Positions 6,015 to 13,586 of a stretch of 15,219 nt of DNA are shown here, in pieces (the first letter of the stretch is position 1; each line of letters starts with the position of its first letter). The notes under the pieces were generated by a model that was not told the DNA's origin, ran no database searches, and saw nothing but the letters and a program-made list of their open reading frames with translations. Source of the stretch: an uncultured Aquincola sp. (GTDB lineage Bacteria; Pseudomonadota; Gammaproteobacteria; Burkholderiales; Burkholderiaceae); contig CAKZXL010000158.1 of the NCBI GenBank assembly GCA_937883885.1, positions 1 through 15,219 on the forward strand, written 5' to 3'. The position numbers were made by a program, and so were the translations under genes.

Positions 6015-8953
6015 TCACGAAACCAAGCGCGCTGCCTGGCCCGGCACGCGTTGGATCAGCGCCGCCGCGAACTTCTCGACGCCGAATCTCATCGTGCCGC
6101 GGAAGTTGACATGCGAGAAGTGCGCCGGGCCGATACGGCGCAGCCATTCGTCTTCGACTGGGATCCCGTCTCGCTTGAGCCTCTCGACAACCTCGTGCAT
6201 CCTTGCGGTGTTCCAGGCCAGCACGATGTTCGTCAGCAGGCGTGCGAGCCGGAAATCGCCTTCATCTCGTCGCGGCGCCGGCCGCGCTCCGGCGCCACCT
6301 TGCCCGAGTACACGGCGCGCTGAAGCTGATGCACCGACTCGCCACGGTTCAGCAGAGTGTGGATCTCGCGGCGGAAGTCATCGATGGCGATGTAGTCGCA
6401 CAGGAACACGGTTCGCAGCAGTCGGCCCAGATGTTCCGCAGCCCGGTGCAGTGGATCCCCCTGAGCGGCCGATCCGAATCGTTGCAACGCCAGCGTGGCG
6501 GATACACGTCCCGAGCGGATCGACGCCGCCAGGCGCAGTAACTCGTCCCAGCCGCGTTCGATGGCGGCCAAAGACACGCGCCGGACGGTGACCGCTTCCA
6601 AGCCATCCGGAACGATGAAACCACGCGGCAGGTAGAGCTTTCGTTCGGCCAGATCCCGCAGCCGCGGGCACAGGTCAAAGCCCAGCAGCTTGGCGATGGC
6701 CATCGCCGGATTCGTGTAGCCGTGGGTGTCGACCGCCAGTAGCGAGATCCGAACCCTGTCTGCGGCGCTGTTGTGCTGCTCGATGCCCTCGATGGCGACG
6801 CCGGCCTGTCGTTCATTGAGCACGATGGGCTGGTCGTAGACGATGCCCCAACGGTCGCGCACGTGGGTGTACAGGCCAGCGGCGTATGTGCGACGGCGCG
6901 GATCAACGCGGGCGTTCCAGAGGTGGCGCGACGCGTCCAGCGACATCATGTCGGCCGATGCCTTGTCGCCGTCGCCCCAGAGTGACGCGATTGGGATCCG
7001 GCACTGGAACTCGGCCACGCGCTCGTTGGCGCGGCGCAGTCGGCCGCTGCCTTCCAGGGCGCGCATGGCCACAGTGACTTGAGTGGGTTCCAGGCCGGGG
7101 ATCATTGACGCCACGCCCTTGGCATCTGCATCGGTGCCGTGTGCCAGCAACGCGCCGTAGAGGGCAACGAGCTCGTCGGTGGACTGCGCGCGGTGGCCGA
7201 GCAGCGCTTCGCTGAACCCGGTGGCGGCATCCACCTCCAGAAGCATGTCCGGGAACTGCACGCTGCCGATGAGGTTGTAGATGGTTTCACGCGTGCGGAC
7301 CGGCTCGGCTTGATCCGGCAGTGCCGTGATCGCCGGCAGGTGGAGCATGCCGTCGGCGCCGATCTCGACCTTGCCGCGCCGCTGGGCCTCTGCCACCGCA
7401 GACATACCGGCCATCAAGTTGGCCAGCAAGGGCTCCAGGAAGTCGGCTGCGGACTTCGGCATGCCCAGCAACGCAACCTGCTCGTCCCGTTGCAAGGCCC
7501 AATCCGCCGGCGGGATGAGCATCTGGTCTCGCTCCCGAAAACTCAGCGAGTGGGCCAACCAGACACTGCCTCGGCGCAGGCTCTTGCGCAGCGACATCAT
7601 CGTGCAGGCCTCGAACGCCCGAAATCCTGAGCGAGGGTCCAGATCGCGGACCAGGCCGTGCCAGGCTGCGCCGACATCTGGCAGCGGGACGCCCTCCTTC
7701 AGCTCGGTCACACCTTGGCGCTGCAGATCCGTCCAAGACTTCCACTGTTCGAAGCCCGGATCGCCAGAGCGGCCACCGAAGTCCAGGTCCGTCAATGCCG
7801 CCAGGCAGGCGTGCACGCGCTGGCTGTCTTCCGCCAGAGCCTTGCGAACCAGGGACACAAAGCTGCCGCTGGCAGCTTCGCCGAGCTCGGCGAGCAGATC
7901 TCTTGCTTCCAGGACTCGCGCCTGCCAGGTCTTGGATTCGTCGTGCAGGACGGAACGTGCCTTGGCTGCCTGCTGGATCGGGCCTGTCGTGCCCCGGATA
8001 CGGTTTGACTGGGCCTTGTCCGCCGCCTCGCGGAACAGTTGCTGGCTGCGCCGGCTGGTCTGCAAGAGGGCGACATCGGTGAGTTCGAGCAGGGTCACCC
8101 GCAGAAAGCAGACCAACTCGATCAGTTGGCGCGTTGGCTTGATCTCCCGCGTCTTCACGGGGCGCCTGGCCTGGACCTGACGGGCGTAGGCCTGCTGCTT
8201 GGCCAACGATACGGCGCTCAGGTTCCAGTCCTGGGCACCGAGCTCCTTCAGGTAGCGGACCTTGTCGATGGTTTCGGTAAGAGTGCCGGGGCCGTGACGC
8301 TTCGACGGGTTCTTCAGCCACTCCAGGTGCGTCGTGTCGGTGCCTGGCCGAGCGCTGTATGCGGCGGCGACAACTTTCTGGGCCGCTGCCGGCGGCACGG
8401 CGGCATTGACCGCGCCGAGGATCTGCGACTCTACCGCTGCAAATGCGACACGAGCCCAGTCCTGCAGGCGGCGCGCTCCTGGGATCAGGATGCGCCGCGT
8501 GAACAGCCAGTGGCTGGCCGACTGGACCAGGTCATCGGCGTGGGACACGTCGGCAGCTTGGGCCAGCAGGGCCGCTGTGAGCGCCGCTTCGTCGTCGACT
8601 TCAAGCTCGCGCAGGCCCAAGTAAGTCTTGGCCCATAGCTGGTGCTTGGAGAGCGTCTGCCGGCGCTTGTAGATCGACCGCAGGCTGGCGATGGACGGCG
8701 GCGACACGGCCAGGACCTGGGCGGTGTGTCGCAGGAGGTTTCGGGGGAGCACGTTGAAACCGTCAAGCGGTCGGCCGGCCACGCGCATGAACATAAGCAT
8801 CAGCGCCGCGGGCAGGCGGTGGTCGCTGCGGAACTGCTCCCGGACGGCCGCCACCTCCGCTGACGTGAGCGTGAAGAACTGCTCCCGGTCGAACTCACTA
8901 AGGCGAGGCGGCAAGGCCTCCTGGCCGACGAAGCGCAGGGCGAAGGCGGGCAT
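6015..8953 (-). pseudogene. tnpA: Tn3-family transposase, frameshifted near the C-terminus
   Basis: The frame encodes a DDE transposase of nearly full family length (about 980 residues if the shift is repaired). Counted from the ATG at 8953, the N-terminal DNA-binding part (ALRFVGQEALPPRLSEFD) is followed by a long linker and the catalytic core. Candidate catalytic residues are Asp668 in WGDGDKASAD, Asp742 in VDTHGYT and Glu872 in LLNRGE, with spacing like that of other Tn3 transposases such as Tn4430 TnpA. The frame then ends early after SGSHAC at 6233. The conserved terminal part (LLTNIVLAWNTARMHEVVERL to GVEKFAAALIQRVPG) continues in the -1 frame down to 6015. Inserting one base at about 6239 restores the whole protein. 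There is no slippery heptamer, so programmed frameshifting is unlikely. A TTG at 8983 is an alternative start. A sequencing error remains possible. Confidence 0.85.
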
Positions 8954-9074
8954 GGCGGTGGTCAGCGGCAGGGGGGCGGTCAATGTACCGCCACGGCCGC
9001 CGCCAAGGCAGTCGGGCGCTCATCTTGCGAGGGTGGCGCCCGCCGGGAACCCGCATGGATACTGGGTTTCAGGC

Positions 9075-9112
9075 GAAAGCGCACCAATCTGCACGAAAAG
9101 TACGACTACCCC
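9075..9112 (-). repeat. Candidate terminal inverted repeat of the Tn3-family element
   Basis: Read inward from 9112 on the - strand, the sequence begins GGGGTAGTCGTACTTTTCGT and stays A/T-richer than its surroundings for about 38 bases. Tn3-family ends typically are 38 bp, start with GGGG and have such a T-rich interior. The base after it (9113) is where the truncated outer-membrane protein frame starts. I found no partner copy at the left side, so this rests on the end sequence and the junction alone. Confidence 0.45.
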
Positions 9113-9848
9113 GACTGACGAGAAGCTGGTTGCGCCGTTTGTCGGCTACGAGCTGATCGAGGACCGGTTCGACCGCGAGGTCAATCGCAACCAGATCGGG
9201 CGGCCGGAGTTCTTCGCGCTCGGCCTCAAGGCCAGCGTCCGCCTCGGCTGGGCTTCGACCGGTCTGGGTTCCACACGCGACGCCCTGCTCTATGCCGCTT
9301 CGGTGAGCCGTGGCTTCGAGCCCGCGCCGGGACAGATCCTCTTGGGCTCTGCCGATATCGTCGGGCGCTACGCCGAGTCGCAGGTGCAACGCCAACGTCT
9401 GGGGCTGCAGGCGCGCTGGTTCGTGCCGCATCACGGGCGCTGGGTGATTTACGCAAGCGCTGCGGGCGATCTGCTGACCCGACCGGCGCCCACGGAAAGC
9501 CTGCTGCTCGGCGGCGAGGAGGGTCTTCGGGGCTACCCGCTGCGCTACCAAAGCGGCACACGCCGCGCCCTCTTCACGCTCGAGGAGCGCTACTTCACGG
9601 ATCTCTTCGTCTGGCGGCTGTTTCGGCTGGGCGGCGCGGCTTTCGTCGATGTCGGCCGGGCCTGGGGCGGTACGGACACGAATGCACTCAACCCCGGTTG
9701 GCTGAGCGACGTCGGATTCGGACTGCGGATCGCGAACTCGCGCGCCGCCTTCGGCAACGTGCTGCACATCGACCTCGCGTTCCCGCTCAACGCCACACCC
9801 GACATCAAGCGAACCCAGCTGCTGGTCAAGACCAAGTTCAGCTTCTGA
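9113..9848 (+). pseudogene. Omp85/D15-type outer-membrane barrel, C-terminal remnant
   Basis: About 244 residues of a beta-barrel protein begin without a start codon at the transposon edge (TDEKLVAPFVGYELIEDRFD). The block LLLGGEEGLRGYPLRYQSGTRRALFTLEERYFT carries the LRGY motif of Omp85/TpsB-type barrels. The last residues LLVKTKFSF end in Phe, the typical signal recognised by the BAM machinery. Family members have N-terminal POTRA or other periplasmic domains and total about 500-800 residues, so roughly the first half is missing. That half is not found at the other side of the transposon. The frame is otherwise free of stops, so the truncation looks recent. It ends 12 bases from the convergent kinase gene. 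It could be a TpsB, TamA-like or orphan D15 protein; I cannot tell which. Confidence 0.75.
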
Positions 9849-9860
9849 CGAACGATCGCC

Positions 9861-11201
9861 TCAAGGCCGAGGGAAGCGGATGCGCACCTCGAGGCCCCGC
9901 CCCGAGACCGGAGTGCGCAGCTCGACCGTCGCGCGATGGCGCTCCGCGATCGCCTTGACGATCGCCAAGCCAAGGCCGCTGCCGTCGCGCGACTGGCTCT
10001 GCGCCGTTTCGCCGCGGTGGAAACGCTCGAACATCCGTTCACGATCCGCTTCGGGAATGCCAGGGCCATTGTCGGCCACGCGGATCACGGGCCGGCCGTC
10101 TTCGATGCCCGCAGACACATCGACGATTCCGCCCGCAGGCGTGTAGCGCAGGGCGTTCTCGATCAGGTTCTCCAGCAACACGCCCAACCGCGGTTCGTCG
10201 CCCATGGCCGGTACGGGGACCAGCGCGTCGGCACCGAGGTCGAGGCCGGACTGTTCTGCCTTGACGCTCATCGCGGCCACCTGTGCGCGTACCAACGCCG
10301 CCAGGTCGAGCGGCGCCATCTTGGTCGCCTCGCCATCCTGCTCCGAGCGTGCCACTTGAAGCAACTGCTGAACCAGTCGCTGCGAGCGGTCGACGCCGCT
10401 GTGGAGTTCGGCCAATGCGCGCTGCCGTTCGCCATCATCCGTCGTCCGCTCCAGCAACTGCAGTTGCAGGCGCAAGGTCGTGATCGGTGTTCTCAACTCG
10501 TGCGCAGCGTCGGCGAGAAACCGGCGCTGCGCTGTGAAGGCAATACCAAGCCGCTGCATCAGCCCGTTGATCGAGTTCACGAGCGGCACGATCTCCGCCG
10601 GCGCGTCGTCGGTGGTTATGGCCTCGAGCGATCCAGCGCTGCGGCGCGCGATATCGCGCGCGGCCGCATCGAGCGGCTGCAAGCCCCGGCGCAGCGCGAA
10701 CACGAGCAGCGCGCCGATTAGAAGAACCAGCCCGATCAGTGGCGGAAACACCTTGCCCGCCGACTCACCGGCCATCTCTTTGCGCGACGCCACCCGCTGC
10801 GCGGCCTGCGCCACGCCGGCGGGGCGCACGCTCGAATACACGATCCATTCCTCGCCAGCCACGACCGGGCGCGACAGGCCTTCGATGGTGGTGAAAGGCA
10901 GGTTCACGCGCGGGTCGGACGAGTACACACGCTGGCCTCGCGCAGTCCACGTCAGCGTGACGATCTCGGTCTCGTCGGGAACATCGGTACGCACAGGCTG
11001 TTCAAGCGGTGCCTCACCTTCTTCATGATGACCGGCATGGTGGTAGCTGGCCACCGCCTCGGCCACGTTGCGCAGGTCGCCGTCGAAAACCTCGTTCATC
11101 TCCTCGAGCGTGACGAGGTAGGTCACGAGCGCCACCAGCAGAGCACCCAGCGACAAGGCGCCGAGTATCCAGATCAGCAGCGTACGGCGGATGGATCGCA
11201 A
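9861..11201 (-). CDS. Sensor histidine kinase (QseC/PmrB-like)
   Basis: The 446-residue inner-membrane kinase has TM1 at about 8-30, a periplasmic domain at 31-150, TM2 at about 151-170 and a short HAMP-like linker. The phospho-acceptor box FLADAAHELRTPIT has His234. The ATP-binding domain shows an N box ENLIENALRYTP (344-355), G1 VADNGPGIP (375-383) and G2 DGSGLGLAIVK (406-416). The periplasmic part holds a metal-ligand-like cluster HHAGHHEEGE at 54-63, unusual for the QseC group and suggestive of metal sensing; PmrB uses acidic ExxE motifs for iron. It is the last gene of a phosphatase-regulator-kinase operon, 22 bases after the regulator. The czc genes to the right make zinc, cobalt or cadmium a candidate signal, which is inference. 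Confidence 0.88.
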   Translation of the reverse strand: MRSIRRTLLIWILGALSLGALLVALVTYLVTLEEMNEVFDGDLRNVAEAVASYHHAGHHEEGEAPLEQPVRTDVPDETEIVTLTWTARGQRVYSSDPRVNLPFTTIEGLSRPVVAGEEWIVYSSVRPAGVAQAAQRVASRKEMAGESAGKVFPPLIGLVLLIGALLVFALRRGLQPLDAAARDIARRSAGSLEAITTDDAPAEIVPLVNSINGLMQRLGIAFTAQRRFLADAAHELRTPITTLRLQLQLLERTTDDGERQRALAELHSGVDRSQRLVQQLLQVARSEQDGEATKMAPLDLAALVRAQVAAMSVKAEQSGLDLGADALVPVPAMGDEPRLGVLLENLIENALRYTPAGGIVDVSAGIEDGRPVIRVADNGPGIPEADRERMFERFHRGETAQSQSRDGSGLGLAIVKAIAERHRATVELRTPVSGRGLEVRIRFPRP

Positions 11202-11223
11202 CGGTTTCCCCCCTGTTCGCCGG

Positions 11224-11883
11224 TCAGACGTCGGCGATGCGGTAGCCGACGCCGCGAACGTTCTTGATCAGGCCGCCGCCAAGTTTCTTGCGGAGGTGAT
11301 GCAGGTGGACCTCGATCGCGTTGCTTCCCACCTCCTGGCCCCAGCCGTACACCGACTCCTCGAGCTTCTCGCGAGACAGCACCGCGCCTGGGCGCTGGAG
11401 CAGCGCCTCCAGCACCGCGAACTCCCGGGCGGACAGGTCGACCGGCGCTCCATCGCGCGTCACGGTCTTGCGCAGCGGATCGAGCATCAGGGTGCCGTGG
11501 CTCAGCACAGGAGAACCACTGCCGGCATGGCGGCGCAGCAGCGCGCGGACCCGGGCCACCAGTTCGTCCAGATCGAAAGGCTTGAGCAGATAGTCGTCGG
11601 CGCCTGCGTCAAGCCCGCCAATGCGGTCCTTCACCGTGTCGCGTGCCGAAGCGATCAGCACCGGCATCGAGTTGCCCAGCGCGCGCAGGCTGGCCAGGAT
11701 GGCCATGCCGTCCTTCTTAGGCAATCCCAAGTCGAGGATCGCCAGGTCGTACACGCCGTTGCCCAGGGCCAATTCGGCGGCTCGTCCGTCGGTCACCCAA
11801 TCGACGGCGAACCCGGCCGCACTCAAGCCCTGCCTGACGGCCTTGCCAATCATCGAATCGTCTTCGATCAGGAGAATTCGCAT
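11224..11883 (-). CDS. OmpR/PhoB-family response regulator (QseB/PmrA-like)
   Basis: The 219-residue regulator has a receiver domain with Asp8/Asp9, phospho-acceptor Asp51 (ILDLGLPKKDG), Ser79 and Lys101 (LLKPFD). Its C-terminal winged helix ends in YGWGQEVGSNAIEVHLHHLRKKLG...VRGVGYRI (179-216), wording characteristic of the QseB/PmrA/TctD branch. Start 11883 was chosen because MRILLIEDD is the invariant N-terminus; the frame is open 15 codons further, but that extension has no family support and would overlap the phosphatase gene. The gene starts 10 bases after the phosphatase stop. Regulators of this branch bind direct repeats of CTTAA with one-turn spacing, and two such boxes lie upstream of the operon. 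Confidence 0.92.
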   Translation of the reverse strand: MRILLIEDDSMIGKAVRQGLSAAGFAVDWVTDGRAAELALGNGVYDLAILDLGLPKKDGMAILASLRALGNSMPVLIASARDTVKDRIGGLDAGADDYLLKPFDLDELVARVRALLRRHAGSGSPVLSHGTLMLDPLRKTVTRDGAPVDLSAREFAVLEALLQRPGAVLSREKLEESVYGWGQEVGSNAIEVHLHHLRKKLGGGLIKNVRGVGYRIADV

Positions 11884-11893
11884 CGTAGGGAGT

Positions 11894-12487
11894 TCAGAGC
11901 CGAGGCCGCGCCCGCCACCAACTTGCAAGGGCTAGACGCAAGCGTGCATCGTAGTCCAGCAATCTGTGGATCAACGGCCCGGCACGGCGTCTCAATCCAT
12001 GCGCCATCAGCGCGCTGGCCAGAGCCGCAGGAAAAGCCGCGACAACGTCATAAGGAAATTGCACCCCGACGTACACCCGGCTCCAACCTACCGCCAGACC
12101 AATGCCAAGCAGCGGAAAGCTCCACGGTGCAAACCGACGCGTGAATAGCGCCGATAGCGCAAGGCTCCAGAAAACTGTCACATGGTCGCTGGGAAATCCA
12201 GGGTTGTCCGCTCGCTGGAGGTACTGCGTACCCAGTTGCACGGCAAAGGGCCTCGGCTGCGGCCACAGCCAAGAAGCTGCTTGCACGAGTGCAAGCGCGA
12301 TTCCAACGCTAGCCAGTAGTTCGAGAAGCTCAGCCCGCGCAGCCGCAGCCCCACGCGCCCACGACCACGCCAACGCAAGCGGCACGAAGAGGATCATCCA
12401 ATTTGCGAGCAAAAGCGCCAGTAGCATCCTGCCAGGCGCAAGCCCTGGCCCGGCACTAAGGAGTTCGAACAAGTGGGCGTTGTCCAT
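11894..12487 (-). CDS. PAP2-family membrane phosphatase (BcrC/YbjG-like)
   Basis: The 197-residue multi-pass membrane protein has the PAP2 motifs. C1 is reduced to QPRPF (Arg79-Pro80), C2 is GFPSDH (His102) and C3 is SRVYVGVQFPYDV (Arg137, Asp147). The family dephosphorylates undecaprenyl diphosphate or other lipid phosphates at the outer face of the inner membrane. Two expected residues differ: the Lys of C1 (KxxxxxxRP) is Ser72, and the usual nucleophilic His of C3 (SRxxxxxHxxxD) is Gln143. Both readings come directly from the codons. Catalysis may therefore be altered, or this subgroup may work differently. As first gene of the operon it is probably an output of the two-component system, possibly for envelope or lipid A modification as in PmrA regulons. 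No good ribosome-binding site precedes the ATG at 12487. Confidence 0.82.
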   Translation of the reverse strand: MDNAHLFELLSAGPGLAPGRMLLALLLANWMILFVPLALAWSWARGAAAARAELLELLASVGIALALVQAASWLWPQPRPFAVQLGTQYLQRADNPGFPSDHVTVFWSLALSALFTRRFAPWSFPLLGIGLAVGWSRVYVGVQFPYDVVAAFPAALASALMAHGLRRRAGPLIHRLLDYDARLRLALASWWRARPRL

Positions 12488-12553
12488 GGGGAGCGCGTCC
12501 CGCGCGACGGATGTGGCGAGCGAAACTTCAGCTCGGATGGTTCGAGCGGGAGA

Positions 12554-12569
12554 CTTAACTCGCGCTTAA
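12554..12569. promoter_or_regulatory. PmrA/QseB-type direct-repeat box near the phosphatase gene
   Basis: CTTAAC-TCGCG-CTTAAC spans 12554-12570, two half-sites whose starts are 11 bp apart, one helical turn. PmrA boxes are described as two TTAA-containing half-sites with a five-base gap, and QseB sites are similar. It lies 67 bases upstream of the phosphatase start, in a place that would allow autoregulation of the phosphatase-regulator-kinase operon. Clear -10/-35 elements for the - strand are not obvious. Confidence 0.6.
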
Positions 12570-12718
12570 CCGACGGCGACGTGGCCGGCGCGCAACAGCT
12601 TCACGAGAAGGACTTTCCAGTGATCTCGCTCAGGCGGGTCGATCTGAGGGTCGTACGTAGAAAGGGCGGGCTCTTGGTTGGCGCGAGCGAGTTCCGCCCG
12701 ACCCGGCGCTAACGCAGA

Positions 12719-12741
12719 GCGGGGGCGATCTCGCCCTCCGC
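12719..12741. terminator. GC hairpin between the two boxes
   Basis: GCGGGGGCGA (12719-12728) can pair with TCGCCCTCCGC (12731-12741) with one bulged T and a small loop. It is not followed by a T-run on either strand, so a terminator role is weakly supported. It may separate the two divergent control regions. Confidence 0.25.
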
Positions 12742-12750
12742 GTTGCCAGT

Positions 12751-12767
12751 CTTAAGTTCTGCTTAAG
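12751..12767. promoter_or_regulatory. PmrA/QseB-type box with two CTTAAG half-sites
   Basis: CTTAAG-TTCTG-CTTAAG is an exact match to the described PmrA pattern: half-site, five bases, half-site. It stands out in this GC-rich sequence. Each half-site is itself a palindrome, so the direction of control is not fixed. On the + strand it ends 23 bases before the ATG of the small membrane ORF. A -10 around CAAACT (12778-12783) would place the transcript start close to that ATG. Confidence 0.65.
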
Positions 12768-12790
12768 GTACGGAACCGCAAACTCGACGC

Positions 12791-12937
12791 ATGCACGATG
12801 ACGCTGCCGCGAGCGATCGCGCCAAAGACGGTAGTGAATGCGGGGCGCGCTGGCGACGCCTCTTGCACTCCATGCTTCGTGGACTTGTCGCTTTGATCAT
12901 CGGGCTGGCGTTCACATACTTCCTCGTTGAGGTCTAG
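12791..12937 (+). CDS. Small single-pass membrane protein, unrecognised
   Basis: A 48-codon frame runs from ATG 12791 to TAG 12935-12937. The first 27 residues are polar and charged (MHDDAAASDRAKDGSECGAR, then WRRLLHS). One hydrophobic helix (about 30-45, GLVALIIGLAFTYFLV) follows and ends in EV. The positive patch WRR before the helix predicts the N-terminus in the cytoplasm. I recognise no family. Support for it being real is the clean membrane-protein layout and the CTTAAG box 23 bases upstream; there is no ribosome-binding site, so translation would need a leaderless or weak start. It resembles the small membrane proteins that PmrA/PhoP-type systems use to tune sensors or membrane enzymes, but this is speculation. 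It ends nine bases before the probable IS481 end, so the IS probably did not truncate it. Confidence 0.45.
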   Translation: MHDDAAASDRAKDGSECGARWRRLLHSMLRGLVALIIGLAFTYFLVEV

Positions 12938-12941
12938 GTCG

Positions 12942-13560
12942 CTAGGTGTCGAGTTCCCAGAGGTTGCTCACAGCCGGGATGCGGCTCATGGGCGGCTGGC
13001 GGTTGAGTGCGCAGTGTGGCTGATGCCAGTTGTAGCGATGCAGGAAGGGCTGCAAGGCGGCTTCCCGTTGGGCTGAGCTGACGTACGGCCTGGCATAGGC
13101 CCACTCCCGCAGGCTGGTCTGGACGAAGCGCTCGGCCTTACCATTGGACTTTGGCGTGTAGGGCCTGGTCTTGATGTGCCGGATGCCCAGCTCGTCGCAG
13201 GCGGCCTTGAAGGTGTTCTTGTAGCCTGTGCCGTTGTCGGTCATCACGCGCTCGATGCGCACACCCAGGCTGGCGTAGTAGGCCACCGCCTGCTGCAGGA
13301 ACTGCACGCGGCTGACGGCCTTCTCGTCGGGCAGGACCTGCGCGAACGACACTCGCGAGTGGGCGTCGATGGCCAGGTGCACCATGTCCCAGCCGATGCC
13401 ACGGTTGTGGTTCTTCGTGCGGTCGCCGGTGATGCGGTGGCCCGCGCCGTCGATGCGGCCAAGCTTCTTGGTGTCGATGTGCAGCAACTCGCCGGCTGCA
13501 GCGTGCTCGTAGCGCACGACAGGCACTGGCGGCTCCAGCGACGCCATGCGCAGCGTAGTT
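12942..13560 (-). pseudogene. IS481-family transposase, N-terminally truncated
   Basis: The visible 201 residues are the catalytic half of an IS481-type transposase. Asp25 lies in LLHIDTKKLGRIDG, Asp104 in VMTDNGTGYKN and Glu139 in SNGKAERF, giving the DD35E spacing, followed by the C-terminal RYNWHQPHCALNRQPPMSRI. A full member has about 310 residues with an N-terminal helix-turn-helix; roughly 100 residues are gone, and a stop lies four codons upstream of the first ATG (13547), so homology ends near 13560. The 3' end of the element probably coincides with TGTCGAGTTCCCAGAGG at 12947, since IS481 elements end in TGT; the stop codon then lies in flanking DNA. With the 5' end lost, the copy is immobile. 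It sits less than 30 bases upstream of czcI. Confidence 0.85.
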
Positions 13561-13586
13561 CAGTCGGTGTCGGCTAAACTCCGTCC

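Larger units (their letters stand above)
5362..9112 (-). mobile_element. Degenerate Tn3-family transposon with parDE passenger
   Basis: The element consists of the transposase gene, a ParD/ParE pair behind it and a plausible terminal repeat at 9075-9112. The right boundary at 9112 is supported by the GGGG-type end and by an outer-membrane protein frame beginning right after it. The left boundary is not found: no matching repeat occurs in 5155-5361, so the start given here is only the end of parE. No resolvase gene or recombination site is visible. With a frameshifted transposase and one end missing, the element is probably not able to move by itself. Confidence 0.6.
12488..12790. other. Divergent regulatory intergenic region
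   Basis: About 300 bases separate the phosphatase gene (-) from the small membrane ORF (+). No frame here looks like a protein. The region holds two PmrA/QseB-like boxes (12554-12569 and 12751-12767) and a GC hairpin (12719-12741). The layout of one box near each divergent gene suggests that the regulator controls both directions. Confidence 0.5.

Noticed and set aside
6230..6245. Programmed -1 frameshift in the transposase
   Set aside because: No X-XXY-YYZ slippery heptamer or downstream stem is evident, and Tn3-family transposases are not known to use frameshifting.
8691..9112. Upstream extension of the outer-membrane barrel frame into the transposon
   Set aside because: The frame stays open by chance antisense to the transposase gene and through the terminal repeat; the residues are Arg/Pro/Ser-rich and unrelated to Omp85 proteins.
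12473..12712. 79-codon + strand frame in the divergent regulatory region
   Set aside because: It starts inside the phosphatase gene, runs across a CTTAA box and encodes no recognisable or membrane-like sequence.
12934..12946. CTAGG-TCG-CTAGG direct repeat next to the IS481 end, as a possible target-site duplication
   Set aside because: Both copies are on the same side of the element, and the other IS end is lost, so a duplication cannot be shown.
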